59,657 nt of DNA from an uncultured Acetatifactor sp. Lineage in GTDB: Bacteria > Bacillota > Clostridia > Lachnospirales > Lachnospiraceae. The position numbers were made by a program, and so were the translations under genes. The notes under the pieces are model-generated. The model was not told where the DNA came from, did no database searches, and saw nothing but the letters and a program-made list of their open reading frames with translations. Position 1 is the first letter of the stretch. Each line of letters opens with the position of its first letter. Below, in pieces: positions 1-8,830 of this stretch. The stretch covers positions 1-59,657 of the forward strand of contig CAJUCE010000004.1 of NCBI GenBank assembly GCA_910584865.1, read 5' to 3'.

Positions 1-50
1 AAACCCCTTGAAAATAAAGGCTTTTTCCGTTTGTCGTTATTATACCGTAA

Positions 51-421
51 CGGCACTCGCACGCCAGTTTACTTATCAATCAAGGCTGTGATGCACTTAT
101 CCTCGCTGACAGACTGGGACACGAAAAGGTATCCACAACACTGAATACTTACTCCCATCTGTTTCCGCACAAACAGCAGGAACTTGTCAGCAATCTGGAA
201 CAGCTTGCAGCAACCGTTGATGTTACACCGACACCAGAACCGCCAACAAGTAACCCTTTACTTGAAACTATGGGAATTTCCTATGATGATGGCGCGGCTG
301 ACAGTTCAGCAACTTCGGATGCAGCATATGCCAATGCAGAACTTCCATACGGACCGGCGCCACTGCCAAAGGAAACAGCACCGGGAAAAGTTATCCCTAT
401 GCCCCAAAGAAAAGTTATTTA
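51..421 (+). pseudogene. Tyrosine recombinase (integrase), C-terminal remnant
   Basis: The frame reads RHSHASLLINQG, then LGHEKVSTTLNTYSHLFP, then a charged, Pro-rich tail and a stop at 419-421. These are the box-II Arg/His region, the LGH motif and the catalytic Tyr of phage/ICE-type tyrosine recombinases. A TAA stop lies in frame directly upstream (48-50), and the usual HDLR lead-in and all N-terminal domains are absent, so this is a truncated gene. It runs towards the 3' end of guaA, 143 bp away. The family cuts and rejoins DNA at attachment sites; this copy cannot be active. Family assignment is firm; the type of parent element is unknown. Confidence 0.8.
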
Positions 422-446
422 ATTTTCCAAATATTGTTTGGAAAAT
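422..446 (+). repeat. 10 bp inverted repeat just after the integrase stop
   Basis: ATTTTCCAAA and its exact reverse complement flank a 5-nt loop, starting at the integrase stop codon. It has no following T-run, so it may be a weak terminator or part of the old element end. Confidence 0.5.
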
Positions 447-510
447 GCAAGCTACAATAAAATGATGCGGAACAGAGTAGTTGCGTTTAGTAGCAAAATA
501 GTAGCAGCGC

Positions 511-551
511 AAAAAGAAAAGCCCGGGAACGCCCTGTTTATAAGGCTTCCC
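511..551 (-). terminator. Intrinsic terminator of guaA
   Basis: Read on the minus strand, a GGGAA-GCC / GGC-G-TTCCC stem with a 10-nt loop is followed by a T-rich run (TTTTCTTTTT, complement of 511-520). It lies 14 bp beyond the guaA stop. Confidence 0.65.
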
Positions 552-564
552 AGACTTGTAGCGA

Positions 565-1863
565 CTATTCGAACTCTATGGTAGCCGGCGGCTTCGGACT
601 CATATCATAGCACACCCTGTTCACATTCTCCACTTCCGCCAATATCCTCTTCGTAATCCTCTCCAACACATCCCAGTCCACCTTCTCCACAGTAGCTGTC
701 ATGGCATCCACCGTATTAATGGCCCGGATAATCACCATATACTCAAACACCCTGGCATTATTCTTCATGCCCACAGACTTGAAATCCGGCACCACCGTAA
801 AGTACTGCCACACCTTCTTATCCAGTCCTGCCCTGGCGAATTCCTCCCGCAGGATGGCATCGGCTTCCCGCACAGCCTCCAGCCTGTCTCTGGTAATCGC
901 CCCGAGGCACCTCACACCCAGACCCGGTCCGGGAAAGGGCTGGCGGTAAACCATATCATGAGGCAGTCCCAGCTCCACGCCGCAGGCCCGCACTTCATCC
1001 TTAAACAGCTGTTTCAGCGGCTCCACCAGTTCGAACTTCAGATCTTCCGGCAGTCCTCCTACATTATGATGAGATTTCACCATCTTGGCCGTCTTGGTTC
1101 CGCTCTCGATGATATCGGGATAAATGGTACCCTGGCCCAGGAAGTCGATTCCCTCCAGCTTCCTGGCCTCCTCCTCGAAGACGCGGATAAATTCGCCGCC
1201 GATAATCTTCCGCTTCTGTTCCGGATCAGCCACACCGGAAAGTTTCCCCAGGAAACGTTCGGAGGCATCCACATAAATCAGATTCGCATGAAGCTCATCC
1301 CGAAATACCTTCACCACACTCTCAGACTCATTTTTGCGCATAAGCCCGTGGTTGACATGAACACAGGTCAGCTGTGTTCCGATGGCTCTGATCAGCATGG
1401 CGGCCACTACGGAGGAATCCACCCCGCCGGACAGTGCCAACAATACCTTCCTGTCCCCCACCTGCTGCCGGATTAATTCCACCTGATCCTCAATAAAATT
1501 CCTCATATTCCAGTTGGCTTCCGCCCCGCATGTATCGAACAGGAACTTCTTCAGGGTATCCTGGTTCGGCATGACGGAAAGAATATCGCTGTCACTGCAT
1601 TTCGACTGGGGATAATTGATGGAAATCATAGGATAACCCAGTCCATAGAGTTCCTCCCGAATCTGTACTTCCTGCCCATCCACAACACGGTTCTCTCCCC
1701 CGTTCAGAATCACTCCCTTCACGTTGGGAAGCGCCTGCAGCTCCTTTGCCGTAATGTCGTGAGGATGAATCTCGCTGTACACGCCCAAATCACGGATCTC
1801 CCTGGCCAGAACCGTATTCTGTGTACTGCCCAAATCTAAAATTACGATCAAATCCTGTTTCAT
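565..1863 (-). CDS. guaA: GMP synthase with degenerate glutaminase domain
   Basis: Makes GMP from XMP and ATP; normally the amine comes from glutamine. The ATP-pyrophosphatase half (P-loop LSGGVDSS; KSHHNVGGLP) and the C-terminal dimerisation domain (PFPGPGLGVRCLG, ending KPPATIEFE) are complete. The N-terminal class I glutamine amidotransferase domain is shortened to about 130 residues. Its nucleophile position reads SINYP instead of GICYG, and the SHGD and QFHPE segments carrying the catalytic His and Glu are missing. The protein is 432 residues against about 510-525 for the family. The start at 1863 is chosen because AGGAGA lies 9 nt upstream and the family N-terminus (ILDLGSTQN) begins there; a longer frame to 1950 has no support. 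Probably an ammonia-dependent enzyme or one with a separate glutaminase partner (inference). Confidence 0.9.
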   Translation of the reverse strand: MKQDLIVILDLGSTQNTVLAREIRDLGVYSEIHPHDITAKELQALPNVKGVILNGGENRVVDGQEVQIREELYGLGYPMISINYPQSKCSDSDILSVMPNQDTLKKFLFDTCGAEANWNMRNFIEDQVELIRQQVGDRKVLLALSGGVDSSVVAAMLIRAIGTQLTCVHVNHGLMRKNESESVVKVFRDELHANLIYVDASERFLGKLSGVADPEQKRKIIGGEFIRVFEEEARKLEGIDFLGQGTIYPDIIESGTKTAKMVKSHHNVGGLPEDLKFELVEPLKQLFKDEVRACGVELGLPHDMVYRQPFPGPGLGVRCLGAITRDRLEAVREADAILREEFARAGLDKKVWQYFTVVPDFKSVGMKNNARVFEYMVIIRAINTVDAMTATVEKVDWDVLERITKRILAEVENVNRVCYDMSPKPPATIEFE

Positions 1864-1991
1864 AAACCGTCTTCTCCTGTCATAATCAATTTCTTCCGTA
1901 ACGGCCGTATTGCCTGCCTCTTCCTTCCCCGTCTGCCGCATGGAGAACAAACCCTTTCAGAGACGCCAATACCGCCGTATTGCCTGAATTC

Positions 1992-2020
1992 ACTATAACA
2001 CATTCAAAAATGACTGTCAA
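1992..2020 (-). promoter_or_regulatory. guaA promoter
   Basis: Minus strand TTGACA (2015-2020), 17 nt, TATAGT (1992-1997). The -35 overlaps the stop codon of the upstream GH172 gene. The ~120-nt leader holds a CAATAC/GTATTG hairpin (1967-1982), and GCCGTATTGCCTG occurs twice on the + strand (1907-1919 and 1974-1986). I recognise no purine riboswitch. Confidence 0.6.
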
Positions 2021-3078
2021 ATTACTTCCAGATAATCCTTATCCGGAAGTGCTGGGAACGGAGCCGTAGGCAGCACCTGATACCAGTATGCCACAGAGGC
2101 CATGTCATCCTGCAGCGGCAGATAACGGCTCCCCTCACGCCATCCCAGCGCCTGAATGGTAACCCTCAGTTCCTCCTCAAAATATATAGGATCGGCGATA
2201 TGCCATCGATACATGCCAAAGCGGAACTGACTGCTATACAGCCTGTCCGGGACAATCACCTGATGCAGCCCCGCATAGGGCGTCGTAAACGGCACATATC
2301 CGTCATGGCTGATGGGATTCTCAAAATTATAGGAGCCGCAAAAGTAATCTTCCGTACCGGTACCGCAGATCGTAGGGTAATCCCGGTCTCCATCCATGTA
2401 AAACTTGATCTCGCCCTCCCCCCACCATCCGGTATTATTCACACCCCAGGCCATATAAGTGCCTACGTATTTTCCCTGCCCTTTTACGCCGTCCAGAATC
2501 GTGTATACCTCCTTGTACGGCAGCGGATTCACACGGCGGAACTGGGCATGGAAACAGGCTTCATCGCTCCCCACATCGCACAGGCAATAATCGATCTGAT
2601 AGAAAATTGTCACGGGTTCCTCTGCGAGATTCGTCAATTCCATTCTGGCCCGGGTATGAAAGGGCATGGGCCAATAACAGTTAAATGCGCTTCCCGGATT
2701 TATACACACGGCCAATGAAGACAACTGGGCATACTGATTCCATCCCATACAGAAAAAGTCTCCCACCGGCGATTCCACGCTGGGATTCTCCTGTCCGTCC
2801 CAGTACATGCGGATAATCGTATTGCGCCACCGTCCCGTAGGCGTCATCCAGATATGTTCAATGATACCGCTGCCTTCAATATCCGCAATCACGAACGTTT
2901 CGCCCGGCTGCAGGACGATGTAGGGATTGACCTTCCATCCAGTTCCCAAATCCCTTGCCGCCTTATATGCAATGCCCTCTTCCGCCGGAGTACGCGCTCC
3001 CCCGGACTTTTCACCGGTAAAATTCTCCGGGCTGATGGAACGGCTGATTTTCTTTTCCATTTTGCACAAATTCCTCAT
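2017..3078 (-). CDS. GH172 (DUF2961) family glycoside hydrolase
   Basis: About 353 residues matching the DUF2961/GH172 fold: an IEHIWMT segment near the N-terminus, a central GTGTEDYFCGSYNF motif with the conserved Glu region, and a C-terminal RFRFGMYRWH-type stretch. Characterised GH172 enzymes act on fructofuranosyl and arabinofuranosyl linkages; the substrate here is not deducible. No signal peptide is visible, so it is probably cytoplasmic. The start at 3078 is preferred because AAAGGAA sits 9 nt upstream; an ATG at 3087 abuts the Shine-Dalgarno. It follows the GH3 gene on the same strand by about 130 bp, suggesting one operon acting on an imported oligosaccharide. Confidence 0.85.
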   Translation of the reverse strand: MRNLCKMEKKISRSISPENFTGEKSGGARTPAEEGIAYKAARDLGTGWKVNPYIVLQPGETFVIADIEGSGIIEHIWMTPTGRWRNTIIRMYWDGQENPSVESPVGDFFCMGWNQYAQLSSLAVCINPGSAFNCYWPMPFHTRARMELTNLAEEPVTIFYQIDYCLCDVGSDEACFHAQFRRVNPLPYKEVYTILDGVKGQGKYVGTYMAWGVNNTGWWGEGEIKFYMDGDRDYPTICGTGTEDYFCGSYNFENPISHDGYVPFTTPYAGLHQVIVPDRLYSSQFRFGMYRWHIADPIYFEEELRVTIQALGWREGSRYLPLQDDMASVAYWYQVLPTAPFPALPDKDYLEVI

Positions 3079-3205
3079 GTTTTTCATTTCCTTTCTAATA
3101 TTGCGTCAGCTTCAAAATGTATTGACAGTCCCATAACCCTGAAAATATCTTCACTCAATTTCCCCGCCCGACATTCAATCAGTAAAATCACGGAAAAAAT
3201 ATAAC

Positions 3206-5353
3206 TTATTTCGTTCCCTCCAAGACAGAAAACATCAGCTTCTCCACCTTCCGCCCCGTCAGCCTCTCGCTCCTTGCATCCGGTGCCTGGCCGCCGATAT
3301 ACACGCTGGCCTGCCCTTCTTCAATCCGCAGCTTCCCTTCCTCGTCATACAGCCCGAACCGTTCCGCCGGCAGGTGAATCTCCGCCACTTTCTCCTCGCC
3401 GGGCTCCAGGTGCAGCTTACAGATCCCCTTCAGCTGCGCATTAGGGGTGCCTTCCCGCTCGATCTTCACATAGACCTGAACAGTCTCGCCTCCGGCCATG
3501 GAACCGGTATTCTTCACCGGGACACGGATGGTAACACCCTTTTCCGTAACCTCCCCGCAATCCGCCTCCGCCTTTCCATAAGCAAAGCTTGTATAAGACA
3601 GCCCATACCCAAAAGGATACAGCGCCTCCCCCGTCATGTAGCGGTAAGTCCTTCCCTTCATATTATAGTCTTCAAAGTCCGGCAGTTCCTCGCAGGAGCG
3701 ATAAAAAGTCACCGGCAGCTTCCCCTCGGGACAGCGCTCTCCGAAGAGGATCTCCGCAATAGCGCGTCCGCCTTCCGCACCGGGATACCATCCCTGCAAA
3801 ATCGCCGCTACATGCTCGTCGGCCCAGTTCACCGCCAGCGCGCTTCCGGACAGCAGCACAAGGATTGTCGGTTTCCCGCTGGCATAAACTGCCTCCAGAA
3901 TATCCTCCTGCAGCCCGGGCAGATTCAAGTTTGGCTTATCTCCGCTGCCATACTCATTGTTAGCATCGCCCTGCTCGCCCTCCAGACTGGCATCCAGTCC
4001 CAGGCAGACCACCACCGCGTCGCTGCAGTCACAGACGCCCTTCACCTCCGCCAGGCGGTCATGCTTCTCCGCCAGCCCTTCCACTTTATCATGATACAGA
4101 TGACATCCTTCCGAGAACATGACACGAACGTCACTTCCCACATACTCCTGAATTCCTTCCGAAATCGTCCAGTATCGGGAAGCCGTTCCCTCATAATTGC
4201 CCACCAGGGCCTTCCGGTTGTTTGCATTAGGCCCGATGACGCCGATGGTTTTAACGGCGGATTTGTCCAACGGCAATATACCGTCATTTTTCAAAAGCAC
4301 CACGCTCTTCGCCGCCACATCACGGTTCAGCTTCCGCATGGGCTCGCTGTCCACCACGCTGTACGGAATCTTATCGTAGGGATTTTCTTCCCTTTTATCC
4401 AGTACGCCCAGCTTCATCCGGGCTGTAAACAGATTCACCAGGGCCTCGTCCAGACGTTTCTCGTCCACCAGACCTTCCCGCACTGCCTGTTTCAGGAAAT
4501 GAAACATATCGCCGCAGTTTAAATCGCAGCCGTTGTTCATGGCCATGGCCGCCGATTCCATGGGCGTGTCCGTAATATGGTGCCCCGCATGAAAATCCAT
4601 AATAGCGCCGCAGTCGCTGACCACATGTCCCTCAAACCCAAACTCCCCCCGCAGAATCTCCTCCAGCAACTCGTGATTGCCGCAGCATGGCACGCCGTTG
4701 ATGCAGTTATAAGCCCCCATCACAGCCTCCACATGTCCCTCCTGGACACAGGCTTTGAAAGCTGCCAGATAGGTTTCGTACAAATCCTGTTTTCCCACCA
4801 CCGCGTTAAAGCTGTGACGGATTCCTTCCGGGCCGCTGTGGACAGCGATATGTTTCACACAGGCAGCCGCTTTCAGGAATTTTTCATCATGGCCCTGAAG
4901 CCCCCTGATATAGCCGATGCCCATCCGGGAGGTCAGATAGGGATCCTCCCCGAAGGTCTCATGCCCCCTGCCCCATCTGGGATCCCTGAAGATATTGATA
5001 TTCGGCGACCAGAAGGTGAGCCCCTTATAAAGCCCCGTATCCCCTTCCGCCTGCTGCATGTTGAACTTGGCGCGCCCCTCCGTGGAGACGGCATCCCCCA
5101 CCTGCTCCAACAGTTCCTCGTCAAAGGTAGCCGCCAGCCCGATGGCCTGGGGGAATACGGTGGCCACTCCCGCCCTTGCCACACCGTGAAGGGCTTCGTT
5201 CCACCAGTTGTATGCCCTGATGCCCAGCCTCTCTACCGCCGGCGCCTGGTTCAGCGTCTGCTCCACCTTCTCCTCCAGGGTCATCTGCGCCACCAACTGC
5301 CTGGCCCGCTCCCTATACTCTCTGGTTTTCTCTCGATTTTCTACAATATCCAT
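3206..5353 (-). CDS. GH3 family beta-glycosidase (xylosidase/glucosidase-like)
   Basis: 715-residue GH3 enzyme without signal peptide. The N-terminal barrel carries KHIAVHSGPEGIRH and the nucleophile motif VVSDCGAI (Asp near residue 246). The middle domain has IGVIGPNANNRKALVGNY and the C-terminal fibronectin-III-like domain has YPFGYGLSYTSF. The KHxAVHSGPE-RH signature is most common in beta-xylosidase/arabinofuranosidase members, but specificity needs assay. Start 5353 has GAGG 6 nt upstream; ATGs at 5365 and 5377 lack a good site. Likely first gene of the pair with GH172. The 247 bp upstream contain only short open stretches and no gene I recognise. Confidence 0.9.
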   Translation of the reverse strand: MDIVENREKTREYRERARQLVAQMTLEEKVEQTLNQAPAVERLGIRAYNWWNEALHGVARAGVATVFPQAIGLAATFDEELLEQVGDAVSTEGRAKFNMQQAEGDTGLYKGLTFWSPNINIFRDPRWGRGHETFGEDPYLTSRMGIGYIRGLQGHDEKFLKAAACVKHIAVHSGPEGIRHSFNAVVGKQDLYETYLAAFKACVQEGHVEAVMGAYNCINGVPCCGNHELLEEILRGEFGFEGHVVSDCGAIMDFHAGHHITDTPMESAAMAMNNGCDLNCGDMFHFLKQAVREGLVDEKRLDEALVNLFTARMKLGVLDKREENPYDKIPYSVVDSEPMRKLNRDVAAKSVVLLKNDGILPLDKSAVKTIGVIGPNANNRKALVGNYEGTASRYWTISEGIQEYVGSDVRVMFSEGCHLYHDKVEGLAEKHDRLAEVKGVCDCSDAVVVCLGLDASLEGEQGDANNEYGSGDKPNLNLPGLQEDILEAVYASGKPTILVLLSGSALAVNWADEHVAAILQGWYPGAEGGRAIAEILFGERCPEGKLPVTFYRSCEELPDFEDYNMKGRTYRYMTGEALYPFGYGLSYTSFAYGKAEADCGEVTEKGVTIRVPVKNTGSMAGGETVQVYVKIEREGTPNAQLKGICKLHLEPGEEKVAEIHLPAERFGLYDEEGKLRIEEGQASVYIGGQAPDARSERLTGRKVEKLMFSVLEGTK

Positions 5354-5600
5354 CTTTAACCTCATTTCCGCGTACATTCCGCTAACTTGACAATACTTTT
5401 ACAATCCCGCTGACTACACCGGTTTATCAGCCACCCGAACCTTTCCCGCATAGAACAGAACCGATGATGTCCTTTTCATTCTGACCAATTCCGCCGCCTG
5501 CATGCCCATGTTCCCCTATAGAGCAGTGCCGACTGCCTCCTTAAAGGACACCCTGTCCAAAAGCGCGTTCTTTTCTCTCCTGTACTACATAAATTCCCAC

Positions 5601-6302
5601 TCATTCTTTTACCTTTTTCACATACACGCCGCCTTCCCTGGCAAACCCCATCTTCTTCAAATATGCCTCATGCTTCAGCGGCTCTCGGGAATAAATCAGG
5701 CTGCGCACTCCCAGTTCCGGCAGACGAGAATACAGGTACTTCCCCACGGAACAGTCCCTGTACTCCGGCGTGGAATAATCCAGCAAAATATCCAGGGCGC
5801 CGCCCTCCTGCCGCTTTCCCAGCAGAACACCTGCAGGCCTCATATCATGGCAGACGAAGCAGACTACATCCGCCTCCACTGCGGCCCGGATCCAGGGAGA
5901 ATCAACCACATCCACGTCTTGTATAGTAACCGGATTCCCCGAAAAACTGACTCCATCTATGTCTTGTGCAGTAACCTTCATTCCGGGAAAACAGACTGCA
6001 ATATCCTCCCCATAATGTTCCAGAAAAGCCCTCAGCATGCCGCTGTCCCTTTTTTCCTCAATCAGTGTATAATGCCTGTCCGGATGCCGCAGGCGTACCA
6101 GATAATAGAGATTGATCCCCACCAGGCAGAAATTCATCAGTGCGGTGGGATAGGAATGGATCAACAGCGCATACACCGCAAATATCAGGCCGCCCACAGA
6201 ATTGATCACCCGCAGTTTCACCACAGAAGCCATTAAGAAGGAAACCAGCACCAGTGCCGAGCCCAGATAACCTATCATTTCTATAATCATGGAAGTATCC
6301 AT
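5601..6302 (-). CDS. YgjV-like membrane protein with C-terminal GNAT-like domain
   Basis: Residues 1-75 form about three membrane segments (IEMIGYLGSALVLVSFLMAS, a Val/Gly-rich helix, NFCLVGINLYYLV) typical of YgjV-like small inner-membrane proteins. Residues 80-233 are soluble and end in a GNAT-like pattern (YRDCSVGKYLYSRLPELG, then YLKKMGFAREGGVYVKKV). The combination suggests a membrane-tethered acetyltransferase-like protein; substrate unknown. Start 6302 has GGAGAGG upstream. Confidence 0.65.
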   Translation of the reverse strand: MDTSMIIEMIGYLGSALVLVSFLMASVVKLRVINSVGGLIFAVYALLIHSYPTALMNFCLVGINLYYLVRLRHPDRHYTLIEEKRDSGMLRAFLEHYGEDIAVCFPGMKVTAQDIDGVSFSGNPVTIQDVDVVDSPWIRAAVEADVVCFVCHDMRPAGVLLGKRQEGGALDILLDYSTPEYRDCSVGKYLYSRLPELGVRSLIYSREPLKHEAYLKKMGFAREGGVYVKKVKE

Positions 6303-6357
6303 ACCATCCTCTCCTTTCCCGAACCAGCCTCATGCCCCATTTCCCCATAAATAGCAA

Positions 6358-6385
6358 ATAAGGAGCGGCATTGACCGCTCCCTTA
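6358..6385 (-). terminator. Terminator after the S1-domain gene
   Basis: GGAGCGG/CCGCTCC stem with a 6-nt loop, followed on the minus strand by a T-rich tract (TTATTTGCTATTT). Confidence 0.6.
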
Positions 6386-6429
6386 ATGACGGCCATTCAG
6401 AAAACCGTCTGAACCGTCCTCCAGAAAAT

Positions 6430-7452
6430 TTATAATTTCAGGTCCTTCAGCAAATCTGCCAGAGAAGTCCCCACCGATTTGCCGGAACTGTACTGCGCCG
6501 CCATCTTCTCTTCCACAGGATCCGGCTCTGTATTCTCCGCCACGGCCTTCATGCTCAGGCTGATCTTGTTATTATTGGTATTCAGCACCTTGGCCTTCAC
6601 CGTATCTCCTACCTTCAGTACTTCTGAAGGATTCTTGATCCGCTTCTGGCTGATCTGGGAAATGTGCACCAGGCCGCTTAAGCCTCCGCCCAGATCCACA
6701 AATGCGCCGTAAGGCATCAGGCTCTCCACCTTCCCCTCCAGCACACTGCCGGGCGCCAGCATTGCAATCTTCTGGTTCAGCTTCTCCTCTTCTCTTTCCT
6801 TCAATACATCCTTCGCGGAAAGCACCAGTTTCTTTTTATCCTTTTCAACAGTGATGACTCTCACATCCAGTGTCTGTCCCACAAAGGTGCTCAGATCCTC
6901 CACATACTCCAGTGACAGTTGGGATGCCGGAATGAAACCTCTGATCCCCTCCAGATATGCCACCACACCCTTATTCACGACCTCGCTGACCTTCACGGAA
7001 AGGATTGTTTTCTCTTCCAGATAGCCTTTCAGCTTGTCCCAGCCAATGACCTCCGCCGCTTCCACACAGGACAGCAGAATATTGCCTGCGCCGTCGTCTC
7101 TTTTTACCACGGTGGCTTCGATCTTGTCTCCTACATGGACATCGTTCACGAGAGAGAAGGCCGGATCCCTGCTCATATCCTCCGCCTTGATAATGCCGGG
7201 GGCGTAATAATCCAAATCCAGCGTAACCGCTTCCTCGCTGACATGGATCACAGTCCCTGACATAATATCCCCTTCGCTGATCTTGCGGAAGGATGCCTCC
7301 AGCTCCTTGCCATAATCCGCCATGGTCTCCACAGGTTCCGCAGAGTCCGTATCCGTCGCCTCCGCTGCGGGAACTTCTGTCACCGGCTTTCCGGTCTCCG
7401 ATTCTGCTGCAGATACCGCTTCCGCGTTGTTGTTTTTGATTTCTGTTTCCAT
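6430..7452 (-). CDS. S1 RNA-binding domain protein (ribosomal protein S1-like)
   Basis: 340 residues. After an acidic, Ala/Glu-rich N-terminus come three S1 OB-fold repeats at about 57-130 (GDIMSGTVIHVSEEAVTLDL), 143-212 (GIRGFIPASQLS) and 228-300 (GKVESLMPYGAFVDLGGG, LVHISQIS). This is the short Firmicutes form of S1-like proteins, shorter than the six-repeat E. coli protein. It probably binds mRNA at the ribosome or acts in RNA metabolism. AGGAGG lies 6-7 nt before the ATG. Monocistronic, with its own terminator. Confidence 0.85.
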   Translation of the reverse strand: METEIKNNNAEAVSAAESETGKPVTEVPAAEATDTDSAEPVETMADYGKELEASFRKISEGDIMSGTVIHVSEEAVTLDLDYYAPGIIKAEDMSRDPAFSLVNDVHVGDKIEATVVKRDDGAGNILLSCVEAAEVIGWDKLKGYLEEKTILSVKVSEVVNKGVVAYLEGIRGFIPASQLSLEYVEDLSTFVGQTLDVRVITVEKDKKKLVLSAKDVLKEREEEKLNQKIAMLAPGSVLEGKVESLMPYGAFVDLGGGLSGLVHISQISQKRIKNPSEVLKVGDTVKAKVLNTNNNKISLSMKAVAENTEPDPVEEKMAAQYSSGKSVGTSLADLLKDLKL

Positions 7453-7465
7453 AGTGCTCCTCCTA

Positions 7466-7598
7466 TTCCAGTTCCGTATGTGCCCTCTTCACTACCAAAC
7501 ATTGGCAGAGGATTTCCGGCCGCTTAATGATGCCTCCGTAAATCCTCTGGGTACTGCTTCGGGCACATACTGTTTCCAGTTCCGTATGTGCCCTCTTC
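7466..7598. repeat. Structured intergenic repeat with two hairpins
   Basis: A 25 bp direct repeat lies at 7466-7490 and 7574-7598. Between the copies are a 9 bp hairpin (AGAGGATTT 7507-7515 with AAATCCTCT 7540-7548) and a 10 bp hairpin (GGGCACATAC 7561-7570 with GTATGTGCCC 7584-7593). Segment 7504-7585 recurs reverse-complemented at 59574-59655. It sits upstream of the S1-domain gene. Confidence 0.8.
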
Positions 7599-7746
7599 CG
7601 TTACAGTCTCATGTCCCTCAGATCTCTCAATGCAATGTTTCCGGTCATGCAGGCTGCCCGGCAATTGATATATAGACTATTTTATCACGCATATAGGGAA
7701 AAGTACAAGAGGTTTCACACATTTGTTTTATTGTTTTCAAAAATTC

Positions 7747-8730
7747 TCATCCCCATGAAGATTCCGCCTGCAGCTTACGGGCCGGCTGCAGCGCATAGCA
7801 ATAATGGATCAGCAATTCATTCGTTTCGCTGCCCTTTCTGAATTTATCCTTGATCCGATCGGCGATCCTGTCCGCCTGCCCCTCCGTGGTATCGATGACC
7901 AGCACCAGGTACTGACTGCTGGTATAGCGGGTATAGACATCCCCGATCCGCAGAGTCTCCCGGATATTCTCTCCAAGGCAATTCATCAGCACATCCTTTT
8001 GATGGGGCATCAGATATCTTCCGTCATCATCTACTACCGTGAGCAAAATGACGCACGCATGCTGCCCGCTGCGTATGATTCCCCGCTCCAGAAAACGGTA
8101 TATACTCTTAAAGGCTTCGTAATCCCGGCAATATGCGCCCGGCCTATTGATTTGCTCTATCAAATCTTCCCTGATACGGCGGGCATCCTTCCAATAAATA
8201 TCCTCCTGGCTCTCACGCCCGCCTTTGGTATTTGTTTCTTTCTTCCGCGCGGCCAATTCACTGCCTGCCCGCACAGACATAGATTCGAAGCTATCCCCCT
8301 GCCTGCATACAGCACACGCTACCGCCACCGTCAGGGCGATCCCCCTGTTTTCCTGCTTCCCTCCGGTCCGGAAGCGGTTCTCGATCCGCCGGGCGATTTC
8401 CCGGGCCTGCTCTTCCCCGCAGCCGGGCATAAAGATGACAAATTCATCGCCCCCGAACCTGCCCAGGATATCGTTTTTCCGCACCATATACCCCAATGTC
8501 CGGGCCACCTGCTTCAGGCACTCATCCCCCGCCAGATGCCCGTACTGATCATTAATCCGCCCGAAATGGTCTATATCGCATATGTAAAAGGAACCTCCCT
8601 CTTCCAGGTTCGATGCAATCCGGGCCTCAGCCGCATCTCTGTTCAACAGCCCCGTGAGACTGTCCAGCTTTTCTGTTTTAACCGGCTCGCTATTGACTTT
8701 GAGCATTTTTACCTGCGGCATTCCATTCAT
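7747..8730 (-). CDS. GGDEF-domain protein (probable diguanylate cyclase)
   Basis: 327 residues, soluble. Residues 20-150 form a GGDEF domain with LDSLTGLLNR, DIDHFGRINDQYGH and the active-site RFGGDEF (GGDEF at 93-97), so c-di-GMP synthesis is likely. The C-terminal part (about 215-310) resembles a second, degenerate GGDEF domain in which the signature is replaced (YTSSQYLVLVI); it may be regulatory. Start 8730 has GGAGGG just upstream; a longer frame to 8766 lacks a binding site. No sensor or membrane domain is visible. Confidence 0.85.
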   Translation of the reverse strand: MNGMPQVKMLKVNSEPVKTEKLDSLTGLLNRDAAEARIASNLEEGGSFYICDIDHFGRINDQYGHLAGDECLKQVARTLGYMVRKNDILGRFGGDEFVIFMPGCGEEQAREIARRIENRFRTGGKQENRGIALTVAVACAVCRQGDSFESMSVRAGSELAARKKETNTKGGRESQEDIYWKDARRIREDLIEQINRPGAYCRDYEAFKSIYRFLERGIIRSGQHACVILLTVVDDDGRYLMPHQKDVLMNCLGENIRETLRIGDVYTRYTSSQYLVLVIDTTEGQADRIADRIKDKFRKGSETNELLIHYCYALQPARKLQAESSWG

Positions 8731-8830
8731 ATTTCCCTCCAGCAAGATGTATTTTATACCATACATTCGATTGTTTTATTATACTATATATAGGAGAAAA
8801 ATACAATCTTTTTGAATGCCTCTGCAAATA

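Noticed and set aside
3374..4522. Long plus-strand frame opposite the GH3 gene
   Set aside because: Antisense shadow of a well-conserved enzyme; the same applies to the long frames opposite the MMPL, transglutaminase and kinase genes.
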